Position numbers and translations under genes: made by a program. From NCBI GenBank assembly GCA_905147135.1, contig LR990050.1, positions 19,776,001 through 19,840,000 on the forward strand: DNA of 64,000 nt. The letters are read 5' to 3'. Of this stretch, positions 53,991-64,000 are shown piece by piece. The notes under the pieces were generated by a model. That model did not search any database. It saw only the letters and a list, made by a program, of their open reading frames with translations, and was not told where the DNA came from. Each line of letters starts with the position of its first letter. Positions within the stretch are counted from its first letter, which is position 1. This stretch comes from Blastobasis lacticolella. Taxonomy: Eukaryota > Arthropoda > Insecta > Lepidoptera > Blastobasidae.

Positions 53991-55271
53991 CCTACATATA
54001 CGTAACAATCATCAAATTGTAAACAAAATTGTGTCAGCCAGAACTTTTAACATAGGCAGGTATGGGTAGGTCTCGCCTTGAACGAGTCCAGCTACTAATA
54101 TCAAGAGACAAGTCCACTCATAATGGCCAGCTATATCCTAAGCTACATCCATAATATTAAAGACATAGACCTGGATCGCTTTCAAACTCCTTGGAGATTA
54201 CAGGCGGCTGCGGCTGATAGATAAAGCCTGCGATGCTTGGCGGTACACTCGCGGACAGCAATATGGTAACAGTACTTCATTATTTCGGGAGTGTGGTGTA
54301 CGGTAGAGAAGCGTAAAGCACCGATATCTTTGTCTGTAATATGTCGCCCAACGCGACCACTCAAGAGTTATCTACTCGTGACCATGATACATGCAAGTGC
54401 CTCAAAAGTGAGTAATCTCCTCGTGACCATGCACGATGCATGCAAATGCGTCGAAATATCGAGGTAAAAATAATATTAACCGTAGGAACAAACGCGATAA
54501 TACATGATTACCTTAGCCTTTGAACAAATAACGAAAACCTGTGTAGTTTCAACTGCAGGTGCAGTGTCAGGTGCCAGTGTCATTGTGTGTAGGAGAGTCG
54601 AAATTGAAATTAAACAAAGTAGCAAAACAAAGTCTTTCCAAAAAGCTGCTTGGCACGAGAGAGGTATGGGTTTAATTTTTGTAAGCAGGTACGAAACAAA
54701 AAAAACTTAAAAGAAAAATTAATCAGACTCCGAAAAAACATACATGCAACTTACAATACACCATTACGAAACAATAAAATTCTTCATTTTAAAGACTTGT
54801 TACGGGTTTCCTACCGCGATACTTAACATTAACAACATTATGTAATAAAATTCCATGTCCCCAATTGCATATTTCCGTGTCCGCCGCTGTACAGTTGCCC
54901 CAACGTGTGGCCGTTGCGCCGAGTCAATCCTGTTTTTAATTAAAGTTCAAGTTGCCGTGAAAAAACTTCCGCGATGCAAATGAGGCTGTACCTAAGTACA
55001 CCGAGGCACGCCCGGAGCGGGTCCTAGAAGAACAACCTATCGCAATGGTTCTCAAACTACGAGTATTCCTACTATCCCTACCATCTCTACCAGGAGGAGT
55101 GGCGGTCAAATAGACTCTGTATAAAAAGTGAAGCGATTTTGGAAATTATTAGATTGATCTAAATCAACAAGTATTCTGCCAAATCGACAAAGGTATGACT
55201 TGTGAGGTTGTGACACCTTACGAAATATCGAACTATTAGGAATCTATCAAATTATCTAACGTGTAAAATAT
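53991..55271. other. Non-coding, no gene recognised
   Basis: 54360-54440 has a short direct repeat (CTCGTGACCATG twice). 54840-54990 is GC-balanced and unmatched. No gene recognised. Confidence 0.35.
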
Positions 55272-55523
55272 TAATAAATAAAATAAATAATCGTGGACAT
55301 ATTCACACGGTGCCATCTAGCCCCAAACTAAGCAAAGCTTGTGCTATGGGTGCTAGCTAAGTGGTATACTACTTATATACCTTTTTAAATACATACTTAT
55401 TATACATTGAACATCCAGACCCGTAACAGAAATATAATTCATCATTTAAATTTCTGCCCGGCTGGGAACCGAACCTCTTGCGTGGCTGACTGGCATGTTG
55501 ACCACTGAACCACTCAGATCGAC
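55272..55523 (-). mobile_element. SINE-B, full length
   Basis: On the - strand: GATCTGAGTGGTTCAGTGGT head, GAGGTTCGGTTCCCAGCCGG, AATTTAAATGATGAATTATA, GCACAAGCTTTGCTTAGTTT, then GGGGCTAGATGGCACCGTGT and a TTATTTATTTTATTTATTAA end. About 250 bp; the cleanest copy of this family here. Confidence 0.8.
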
Positions 55524-55575
55524 AGATGTGTGTTGTGAGTCGCAATTCCTACGTGATTTCGAAACCATACAAATC

Positions 55576-55738
55576 TATATCTATACATAGTATATTAAAG
55601 TCGCTTTCCGCATCTGTCTGTCTAAACTACGCAACGGATTTAGATGTGGTTTTCACCATTAGTTATAGAATTTAAATAAATAAATAAATAGTAAAGAAAA
55701 TCCCTAGAAAACCCGTGCAAAGCCGGGGCGTGTCGTTA
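55576..55738 (+). mobile_element. Helitron-type element, decayed ends
   Basis: TCTATACATAGTATATTAAA at the start, GTGCAAAGCCGGGGCG near the end, terminating TTAG|T instead of CTAG|T. Similar in plan to 19868-20031 and includes an AATA tetranucleotide run. Confidence 0.55.
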
Positions 55739-56109
55739 GTAAAAAATAAATCGATCTGCAACAGTTCCTTTCATCGATTCAAACATTTAATCGAAAAACA
55801 AAATTATATGAGTCGCGGTACCTGCACAGTTGAAGAACCACTGACCTATCGGGTTTTTAAATCGAGCCGTAATCCAGTTACACGCTTGGCCGTCCACCTT
55901 GAGATGGGTCCGGGATGGGTAACCAAGGGACTCTTTCTAATGGGAAATTAAGCAGGCCAGTAGTTGAGGCGAATCGTTTAAAACTGTCGTTTGGATTTTA
56001 ATTGTACGTATTCGTTGCCATAGATGGTGTATGAGTCTGCTGTGAGTTCTTTGTACCTCGAGTCGTTGATGCAGACTCGAACTCAAAAATATATATTTAT
56101 CTACACTTT
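55739..56109. other. Non-coding, nothing recognised
   Basis: No motif-bearing ORF. Confidence 0.35.
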
Positions 56110-56590
56110 CTTCGTTTAAGGATACACTTTTTTCACGCCAGACCTATAGATTTTTTAAAAATTTCTTCATGAAACAGCATTTCTTATACTATTTTCATTA
56201 CAGCTGTAACATAAAATAACTTTTTAATAATTATGCGACACTTTTAATTTATTTTATATCATCGGGCGCCGGGATGTCTTTCCAAATTCAAAATTCAAAT
56301 TTTCCTATATATATGTGTGTTTCGAATTATAATCCCGTTGAGAATATTATAGGTACGAAATTTTAACATGAAAATATGAGTGTTAATAAATTAGAGTATG
56401 TATGCAACTGCATATAATTAGGTATTAAAATACTCGTGTCAAACTGTATGCCAGTTGCATAAACTACTGTTATTGTAATTGCATTATTTAATCTATTATC
56501 ACACATCAAAAACTATGAGAAAACTAAGGTAGCGTTGTACGAGCTCATCCTTGTAGGAGGTAACGTATGTCGACCGGGCCAGTGCGGGTA
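56110..56590 (+). repeat. Dispersed repeat R1, copy 2
   Basis: Same blocks and order as 3050-3545. The hairpin arms here are TATGCAACTG and CAGTTGCATA. It continues to an end (ACGAGCTCATCC, then GTAGGAGGTAACGTATGTCG) that is also seen beside the GC-rich block at 33965, linking the three loci. Confidence 0.7.
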
Positions 56591-57599
56591 ACTTAAATAA
56601 GTAAACCTGGACATTTTCCGTAACTCAATGTCTTTAAGGTGTAGGTGGAGATCAGTGTTTTTTTACAACTTATATAATAAACTTCACCACTTAGATTATT
56701 ATCAGAACAAAATCTCACATTTCGGAGAAAGTCATGTTGGGACGACCCCAGGCAATTTTCAGAACTTTCAGGTACTGTTTCCAACAATTGGTAGCGGTTA
56801 TTTACACTTTAACTGATCGTCACGATACTGACAATAGGTATAAGGTATATAAGTTAAGTAGATATTCAAATGTTGTTTGTGCTAGAGCGCAAATGAGGTA
56901 ATCGTATTTGCTTCCGGGAAACAAATCCTCCCGAATTTTGCCGATTTTTCCCAAACCAATTTCGGCGAATATGATAATATAGTATGTAGAAGCCTGCAGA
57001 CAAACAACGAAGCGTTGCTCACCCCATCACACACACGCAATCGAGGTACCGGGGAGACGGAATTCATTTAGGAATCAATGCGCAGGCGGCCCAACTTAAA
57101 ACGTCAAATGACTCGCAAGAGGACGGACTAGCAAGTCTTGAGTATAAATTGGCGTACGTGGATGAGTTCAATTTTTTAATATGCATTTGTTTTTTTAGTT
57201 ATCGTTTCTCATAATAGATATGGATTATGTAACAATATATGTATCTATCCATGATCCAAGAAAACTTAAACTTCAAGACAGCTTATTCGGGGGTGGAGAC
57301 CTGGTGACCTGCATAGGTCTCCCTAGTTCAGGCACCAGTCTCCACAAATATGTGTATAAAATTATAGGCTACCAACATAGAATATGTGCATGGTGAAATA
57401 AATTGTTTATTTATTAATATATTATTTAAATCAACCAACTTTTCAGTGAATTGACAATTTGTCGCCACCGTCGCATTAGAATGTGCAAAGACACCGTGGA
57501 CACAGACAATTAATAATTTTGCCATTTCGCTGATAAGTTAGTTGCACTGTAACGGATGTTTAGGGTTAATAACCTTACCAAGAGAAAAATCGGATAACC
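56591..57599. other. Non-coding, no gene recognised
   Basis: Includes GGTCTCC-type short inverted motifs near 57291-57345 (GGAGACCTGGTGACC / CACCAGTCTCC). No gene. Confidence 0.35.
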
Positions 57600-57845
57600 C
57601 CCGACCAAGTTTACTTAAACTCATATATTTTTTAAACTACTGAACCGATTTCAATTAAACATAATTAACTATCTCGATTAAATTGGCTTTCAAATAGAGA
57701 ATACCGCAGTCAAATCGTTTTTCTGTTCGAGAGCTACAATGCCACAGACAGACACATAAAACCACAGATACACACGAGGGGTGTTATAATATTGTTACGT
57801 CAAACTTATAAAACACCTATTTTTTCGTCGCGTGTTAAAAATCAG
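57600..57845 (+). repeat. Dispersed repeat F, most complete copy
   Basis: AACTACTGAACCGATTTCAA, ACCGCAGTCAAATCGTTTTT, GCCACAGACAGACACATAAA, CAAACTTATAAAACACCTAT, TTTTCGTCGCGTGTTAAAAA. Structure recalls Helitron-like repeats, but no ends could be fixed. Confidence 0.6.
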
Positions 57846-58468
57846 AACCTAACGTCAAACTACACCAAACCATGCTACCGCCACCACCATCTACTCCGCT
57901 ATTGTAAAAAATACGCGAGCACCCGGGATAAACAGCCGAAAAACGCCTCGACCCATTCCCAGAAATTGGCCGGGCATTTGACGAAATTGAACAAGAGACA
58001 TTCACAGTCGTAGAATTAATGCGTCACCCCACGACGTGTTGCTTGGAGCCCGGAACGGGAATACTCAAGTCGTATCTTGAGTCGTATGGACTATAAATGG
58101 TCTATTACCATGATATTAGTGTAAAACATTGGGAACGAGGACGCTGTTCGCTCCGCAATGAAGATTAGAATTGGAGATGGTTTGATGGCTTCAATTTCTT
58201 CAGTTTTTGATAGGATCTAGGACTTGGAAGCCAGTTTGGATAGTTGGATAAATATAAACTGATAGTGTAGCGAATGTTTTTAGATATAGGTAACTCCTTT
58301 AGCATCTCAGCTTGGTGCAAATTTTCTATTATTTAATTATTTCTTTTCAAATACATAGAACGATTTATTGTACGCAAGAATGTAGATACATAAAAGTTAG
58401 AAGATACAGATAGACACGATAGGCACTACTTATTTTGTTTTTGTGTTCTGTAGTTGGTCTAGTCAGGC
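57846..58468. other. Non-coding, nothing recognised
   Basis: No repeat match or motif-bearing ORF. Confidence 0.35.
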
Positions 58469-58668
58469 ATTTGACCGCCATCTCATTAGCGGGGCTATCT
58501 TCTAATTCAGTTGGAAACTGAATTTGGCATTATAAAATGCTACACTATGTCATCTACGTTGGCCACTGTCAATAGCGTCTACCAAATTGGAGTAGTGTAA
58601 GATTTTTTTTATGTCATATTCGGTAGTCCACTGAGATAGTCAATAGCTCTTCTGGTGGTATTTGACAA
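58469..58668 (-). mobile_element. Short TIR element (MITE-like), copy 2
   Basis: Reverse-complement partner of 2284-2462 with the centre TCTACCAAATTGGAGTAGTG. The ends again form an imperfect inverted pair. Confidence 0.6.
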
Positions 58669-58809
58669 CATGGCCAATTGAGCATAACTGTCACAGCGTA
58701 TTTACTCTAGCCTTGAAGACGGCTAGATTTTAATAATCACGGTACACACTCGTATGCAACATGTTCAATTCCTAATCGTACGCATTAAAAATTCTTCTAA
58801 ATTTCTGTA

Positions 58810-58890
58810 TAATGAAATTTCTTTCAGCAGGCCTACAACCGTAGAGAGAACGTGATAATTTGACCCCATTAAGACGTGCACAACAATTAA
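58810..58890 (-). repeat. LINE 3' end fragment
   Basis: AAATTTCTTTCAGCAGGCCT, CCGTAGAGAGAACGTGATAA, then ACGTGCACAACA, the complement of the UTR family at 37900 and 60893. Confidence 0.6.
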
Positions 58891-59439
58891 TGCATAGTAT
58901 AAAAACATTATGGGTTTTTTTGTCTCATAATCCCTTTATTAATTGTTATATACAGTATTTATACACTTAAGACTAATTAAAAATGGTACACAAATAAAAA
59001 ACAGACTCAAAATCGCTAAATAAAAAATATAAACCACAAAATCGCGTAGACAATATCGGCACTTACACCGTTCTCCATCATAACAACGCCCGTAATAAGA
59101 GTGCAAAATTAATCTCCAAAGCTTTTGTTACCCAAGAATAACATCTTCAACTATGACGAGGCACCTCAAATTACGAGTCACGAGTCGATAACCCTTCGCC
59201 GATAAAATCGCAGAGATTAATGGCTGGAGTGGAATATTTCGCAAGTTCGTCGAGGCCGCTGTCAAGGCACTTGTAGCGTCGGGAGGGTTGTCAGTGCCCA
59301 GTTGACGACTGACATGGTTAATGTAATGGTTTAGGAAATTACTACAGCGTTTCATCTTTGAAATACCATCATCAGTGGGTGTCGGGTGTTCCCAAAATAA
59401 GGAACATGGGAAACATATTTCTGACAATCAACAGGTGTA
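58891..59439. other. Non-coding, nothing recognised
   Basis: The 99-codon frame on the - strand (59128-59427) has no motif. Confidence 0.35.
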
Positions 59440-59682
59440 ATACATACATACATACGTACATACATACATACATACATACATACATACATACATACATACA
59501 TACATACATACATACATACATACATACATACATACATACATACATACATACATACATACATACATACATACATACATACAGACATACATACATACGTACA
59601 TACATACATACATACATACATACATACATACATACATACATACATACATACATACGTACGTACGTACATACATACATACACA
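59440..59682 (+). repeat. (TACA)n microsatellite, about 60 units
   Basis: Almost pure tetranucleotide array with a few TACG units and one GACA. All long frames overlapping it (repeated tyrosine-isoleucine-histidine-threonine or methionine-tyrosine-valine-cysteine) are artefacts of the repeat. Confidence 0.95.
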
Positions 59683-59699
59683 TAAGAATGTTTTCAGTG

Positions 59700-59900
59700 G
59701 TCAGAGCCTTCTCATCGCGTACGTGCAAAATGTGGTATGAGCGTCCGCTTTCTCTCGAAGTATTTCCTTTGCACTATAACCTGAGGTTCTTCAAAAGGCC
59801 ACTGGAACCTCAAAGGCCAGCACCACATCCGCTACTCTAGGTTGTAGATGTCCTGGAAGACGGTAGCCGCCTTCAATTTGTGTGTTCTACCGCTTGTACA
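59700..59900 (+). pseudogene. LINE ORF2 C-terminal end and 3' UTR
   Basis: The frame gives KMWYERPLSLEVFPLHYNLR then FFKRPLEPQRPAPHPLL and a stop at 59838. This is a diverged version of the LWNELP-EVFPLHYN...YLK end at 62354. Followed by GTCCTGGAAGACGGTAGCCG. Directly downstream of the microsatellite. Confidence 0.7.
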
Positions 59901-60004
59901 ACGGTGTTTGTTCTGAAGAACTGTTCGACATGCCTACAGCTACATTCTATCATCGCACCGCTCGCCATCGACAGAGAGTTCATCCTCACACCTTGAAGCC
60001 AAAT

Positions 60005-60250
60005 TTGTGCGGTTCCAAAGGAACTTTTTCCCACGCACACTAAGGTTGTGGAATGAACTACCTGGAGAGGTTTTCCCTGGAGAGTACAACATGGAGTTCT
60101 TCGAGAAAGAGGTTAAAAGGTTTTTACGGGGTCCGCAACGCATGGGTGATGCCTCTGGTATTGCAAACGTACATAGGCTGCGGTGACTGCTTACCATCAG
60201 GCACGCCGCAAGCTTGTTTGCCACCTTAGTGGTATATAAAAAAAAGGTGG
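60005..60250 (+). pseudogene. LINE ORF2 C-terminal end and 3' UTR, best copy of its family
   Basis: FVRFQRNFFPRTLRLWNELP, GEVFPGEYNMEFFEKEVKRF, then LRGPQRMGDASGIANVHRLR and a stop. The RT-LRLWN-LP-EVFP pattern is the usual end of a widespread group of lepidopteran LINE reverse transcriptases. The 3' UTR carries CTTACCATCAGGCACGCCGC, GCTTGTTTGCCACCTTAGTG and TATATAAAAAAAA. Relatives are at 13840, 16558, 25150 and 31745. Confidence 0.8.
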
Positions 60251-60608
60251 CCCGCTTGCCGGTTTGTCTGCCATATAACATAAAATACTATATATTTCTT
60301 TATTGTTTACATAAAACAGTTACATAAATAAATAAAAAAGAACCTACTCTCAAAAAGTCGTTAGCAGATCAAAATTAAACCCAAAGTGTAATTCTTGACA
60401 ATATTTTTAAATGTCGTTCTTAAAAATTATGAAAGTTGAACAAAATATACCCGCAACCCTCCGCCCTCTCTCGGCATCGGATAATTTATGAATTTGTTAG
60501 TGGCACATCTAATTAATCTGGTAATTTAGGCGGGACTTTGACGGTTAGTAGTGGTTCACCTAATGAATGACGTCGAGATTATAATTTGACGTCTTGTGGT
60601 GTTATTTG
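60251..60608. other. Non-coding
   Basis: Starts with a LINE 3' scrap (GGTGGCCCGCTTGCCGGTTT at 60245-60264). Then AT-rich, no gene. Confidence 0.35.
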
Positions 60609-60829
60609 ACGACCTTCAGTTCAGTTGGTTACCACGGTCTGTCACGCAAGAGGTTCCCGGTTTCGATTCACGGCCGAGCAGAAACTGAAAGGATGAATTT
60701 TAATTTCTTTACCAGTCTGGATGTAGTATGTTTGTATTAAAAAAAATGTGTTATCTAACACTCATAACACAAGCTTTGCTTACTTTGGGGCTAGATGTAG
60801 CTGTGTGAATTTGTCCGCGTATTTATTAC
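60609..60829 (+). mobile_element. SINE-B copy
   Basis: CAGTTCAGTTGGTTACC head, GGTTTCGATTCACGGCC B-box-like segment, GAAACTGAAAGGATGAATTT, then AACACAAGCTTTGCTTACTT and GTGTGAATTTGTCCGCG. Confidence 0.75.
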
Positions 60830-60892
60830 CGATATTAACAAAAATACTGAAACTACAAGATACGTTCCGATAATAAGTGTAATTTATTTATT

Positions 60893-61050
60893 ATTATTTA
60901 ACCATTTATTGTACACAAGATTGTTACAAAGTATATGACATAATATATCAGACGCAACAGGCCAACTTATTTCTATAAAGAAATTTCTTCCAGCAGGTCT
61001 ACAGCAGAGAGATCGTGACAATTAAATGCAGTTAAGACGTGCACAATAGC
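60893..61050 (-). repeat. LINE 3' UTR end
   Basis: On the - strand: GACCTGCTGGAAGAAATTTC, TAGAAATAAGTTGGCCTGTT, GTGTACAATAAATGG. Same family as 37900-38196. Confidence 0.7.
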
Positions 61051-62164
61051 AAATCAAAATAATGATGCTTAACTAATACTATACTTAAATAAATACATAC
61101 CTGTATACCTACATATTCATTCATACATACAAATACATATACATACATATATTAGACAGATAGAGAAAGGTAGTAACTAGTGTAAATACTAACTAGGCTT
61201 TTATATTCTTTTTAGTAAAGTTGGATTTAAAAAATAAAGTTTGGTATTGTTGATTATAAGGCCTACGTACTTTTATAACTCATACGGGGCTTATCAAACA
61301 AGACAGTGCAATCAAACGGCATGGTAATAAAGCTGTATTCACATTCGTTATTTGTATGAGCGATTCACGTCGAGATAGTTGGAAAATTTTTCTGATTATC
61401 CTATGGGGATATGCTAATATAACGTGTTCACGTTACAAGTACGTAGGAGCCCGGGGTCCGATCTCTAATAGTACCTACGACGCTATCTTAACCAATAGAG
61501 TAGAATGACGTCACAACATGAAATTCGAATGTTTCTACATTAAAACTGAAATGATAAAAATGAATGAATGAATGGACTGAAATGTACGATTTTGAACGAC
61601 ATCAAGTTGGTTATACTCTAAGTTCATTGAAGTGGATTTTATGTTCCGTTCTACTAACATACTTTTCATACTTTTTTTTTATTTGATCTCGTTTTATAAA
61701 TAAATTTAACATTGCAGAATATTTAGGAGGTACTCAAAATACCCGAAATGTACATTATACTAGCATTTTGTTCAATTTAAACTATTATATATTGTTTAAA
61801 AATCAATACGTGAAATTCGATCCGCGTTGGCATTCATTTCATTCATTCTGACCGATACTGAGTTATGCGGTACCGGTACATCTGTGACGTCATTCTACAG
61901 AATTGGATCAAGATGGCAGCGTACTATCGAAATTAGGCGATACGATAGCCGGCGCCTCGCGGACGCGTGCATTTCGTGTGTGCGCGGCCGGTCTACTTCC
62001 GTCATCTTCTGCCTGGTGAGCACTTTTAATGATCCCTTTATATTCTCATAGTTTTTTTATAAGAGATTAATTATTCAACGCTCGCAGAGTCCGAGAATGG
62101 GTTCGTAATTTGAGTCTAGTCAAACTTCAACTCCACAACGAGCACGCCATCCGTAAGGTGTGCT
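61051..62164. other. Non-coding, no gene recognised
   Basis: 61090-61150 is ACATA-rich low-complexity sequence. 61830-62000 is GC-balanced and unmatched, with a 74-codon frame lacking motifs. Confidence 0.4.
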
Positions 62165-62245
62165 TTCTAATACCGTTGGTGAATCGAGGTTGACCAAGGT
62201 CTTCTGCTGGGGACCCAGAGACTGGTTGGAAAGTCTCATTGCGAC
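62165..62245 (+). repeat. Dispersed repeat scrap (GCTGGGGACCC family)
   Basis: GAGGTTGACCAAGGTCTTCT, GCTGGGGACCCAGAGACTGG, AAGTCTCATTGCGACGG. Shared with 1030-1070 and 23925-23985. Confidence 0.55.
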
Positions 62246-62353
62246 GGCTTTTTTTATAACAAAAAGCCCTTACGATCTCCCGTAACCGAAGCCACCTTCC
62301 GTCTCCATTGTCAGATCTGCTGTTTCTGGAGGCATATGGCACCCCGTGATGGA

Positions 62354-62580
62354 TAGTTTTTTTTATTACCTAGGGACGCAGACGGATGGACGTTCCACCT
62401 GAAAGTACCCACCGTCGTCCAGGACATCTGCAATCTAAGGGGAGCGGATACGGTACCGGCTTTTGAGGTACCTGTAGACATGCTTTTTGAGGTACCCCCT
62501 GTTATAGTGCAAAGGAAAGACTTCGGGAGGGAGCTCATTCCACAACTTGCTCGTGCCCGAAAAAAAATCTCACGATGCCC
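62354..62580 (-). pseudogene. LINE ORF2 C-terminal end and 3' UTR
   Basis: The - strand frame gives KLWNELPPEVFPLHYNRGYL then KKHVYRYLKSRYRIRSP and a stop, followed by GTCCTGGACGACGGTGGGTA. A GGTACC-containing segment is partly duplicated (62453-62495), which lengthens the frame. Relatives at 29284 (-) and 59700 (+). Confidence 0.8.
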
Positions 62581-63611
62581 GTACGTTAGTTGGATGCCAG
62601 GCATCTAGATGGTGTGGTTGAAATCTATCTATAGTTAATCGTCTTTCAGTTTATTTTTCAGGTGGTAGGACTCTGTCAAGCCTGAGGAGTCCACCTGGGT
62701 GAGTATCACCGCCTTATCTATTTCTGCCGCCAAACAATAATGCTTACATTGTCGGTTTGAAGAATAAATTACATGCATAAGACATTTCATCATTGTCCTC
62801 ACAGTGTCAACGCTCCTGCGGTTCTGCATGTTGTTACTTGCAACCAAAATGTATGAATTGTACATAACATGGGTGATAGTTACCGCTAACCATCAGGTGG
62901 GCTGTCTGCTCGTTTGTCACTGAATAGCATAAAAAATTGCTTGTATACTATAAATCCCAGTCTTTCTATATCACTATGGATCCACCCTTAGGCGCGTCTG
63001 ATTACAATGGCAGCGCGACTCGGCTAATGTTTGCTGTTTGTCGACGGTGATTGTGTCTGAGAAGTTGCCCTTGCGAACGGTACTTTTCGTCTGCGTATGG
63101 GATGTGTGTGGAACTAGTTTGCGTAGTTGGTCTGTCATTGCTTGTCGCGTAGTATGCAACAAGACAATGCAAAGAATGTTTTGTGGCAATTTAAAACAAT
63201 GAGAGGTTTTACAAGATTTGAAAAAAAAGAGTTTTTGTTATCGTCGATAGATGGCGCAATTCAGTGCTAATATGTCAAACATAATAACATAAGGTCCAAT
63301 AATATTGAATGATTGACTGTTTGTATTTTTTTTATCAGACTAATTTTAACGGGGTGGTGGTGATTATTTAGCAACGTGGGCTAGCCATACTCAATTACGA
63401 CGTGACTCGAGTGATATCTCCTCCTGTCTGACTCTTTGGATAAAATCTAGAGTACAGTACAGCGCCATCTAAGTATTCACAAGGAGATAAAAGTTATTTT
63501 TTCTTTAAAAGTCAAATTGTAAACCTCACATTATTTTAGACAAAGGTCAATAGTACAATAGTATCCTAACCGGACCAGCATGTATGACAATGTTGTTGAA
63601 TGTGGAAAAAG

Positions 63612-63688
63612 CAAGAGAGATGTGTCAGGGCCGCAGCAAGTGGAACAAAGTGATCTCTGCTCACCCTTCGGGAAAAAGGTATGTATGT
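63612..63688 (+). repeat. Retroposon 3' end with short (GTAT)n tail
   Basis: TCAGGGCCGCAGCAAGTGGA, CTCACCCTTCGGGAAAAAGG, then GTATGTATGTA. Partner of 45648-45735. Confidence 0.65.
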
Positions 63689-63867
63689 AAAACAGTCTCC
63701 GCTAAATGCATTATACCGCGTATCTTTGATACGTATTCGCGTATCTCTATCTTATGAATGTAGTTTTGTCCTCGCAAATGTAGAAAAACGTCGTATGGCG
63801 TCACTCCTGTGCATTACAATAGGTACAATACAATACACACACACACATACGTAAACGTTATTACTAT

Positions 63868-63926
63868 GTTCATTTATCATTATTATTTTATCATTATTAT
63901 TTTATCATTGTTATTATTATTTTATC
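63868..63926 (+). repeat. Short tandem, TTTATCATTATTA unit
   Basis: Three to four imperfect units of about 14-16 nt (TATTATTTTATCATTATTAT). Low complexity. Confidence 0.6.
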
Positions 63927-64000
63927 CGTTTCATCACTGAACAAATCTATGGGTACTTTGCTGTTTGGTATTCTTAGCTTCACTAATCCCATTTGTAAAT

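Larger units (their letters stand above)
62581..64000. other. Non-coding with small repeats at the right edge
   Basis: 62864-62936 is a LINE 3' scrap. 63612-63688 is a (GTAT)n-tailed retroposon end. 63868-63926 is an irregular TTTATCATTATTA tandem. 63836-63848 is a short CA run. No gene recognised. Confidence 0.45.

Noticed and set aside
59352..59840. Overlapping frames of 81-160 codons on both strands
   Set aside because: All are read through the TACA tetranucleotide array. Only the end of the + frame (after 59700) is real coding ancestry, from a LINE.
1..64000. CRISPR array or bacterial operon
   Set aside because: No regularly spaced repeats with unique spacers and no bacterial gene organisation; every feature is that of an insect genome.

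Overview
The window reads as AT-rich, repeat-dense, non-coding DNA from an insect, almost certainly a moth or butterfly. The clues are the repeat families: LINE 3' ends with short microsatellite tails, two tRNA-derived SINE families, Helitron-type elements bounded by A|TC...CTAG|T, and the C-terminal fragments of several non-LTR reverse transcriptases of the kind scattered through lepidopteran genomes. I found no host gene exon, rRNA, functional tRNA or CRISPR array. The only long open frames are retrotransposon frames or translations of tandem repeats. The window is therefore a gene desert or the inside of a very large intron.

The most notable object is a 5,176-bp DIRS-like (tyrosine-recombinase class) retroelement at 24100-29275 on the + strand. 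Its inverted terminal repeats (24115-24285 and 29059-29229) are identical over 171 bp. An internal complementary region (28930-29024) is the exact complement of the left end (39 bp) joined to the right end (62 bp), as in DIRS-1-type elements that replicate through a circle. Between the ends lie broken but recognisable RT (26077-26268), RNase H (26471-26581) and RNase H C-terminal (27434-27813) fragments, with a coding block repeated three times (27029-27440). No tyrosine recombinase could be recognised.

Layout. 1-24 kb: LINE tails, SINEs, four TIR or foldback elements (2284, 5532, 6782, 8353), strong hairpins, a small complete Helitron-type element (19868-20031) and blocks of unmatched sequence. 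24.1-29.3 kb: the DIRS-like element. 29.3-34.5 kb: LINE tails, a tandem and inverted repeat complex (30264-31345) and a very GC-rich block (33965-34175). 34.5-37.3 kb: a 5'-truncated LINE with an unbroken 851-codon ORF2 on the - strand. 37.5-49.4 kb: SINEs, LINE ends and a Helitron-type element (39927-40818) carrying a 724-bp array of an 11-bp unit. 50-51 kb: a LINE relic whose RT active-site box is deleted. 51-64 kb: further SINE, LINE and MITE copies and a 243-bp TACA microsatellite.

The genes do not form a pathway. Most of the recognisable sequence is the product of transposition. Blocks of unmatched, GC-balanced sequence between the repeats (for example 6040-6310, 11335-11540, 14340-14600, 15410-15600, 20085-20420, 29580-29850, 39415-39660) are the best places to look for conserved regulatory DNA of a neighbouring gene; that is inference only.
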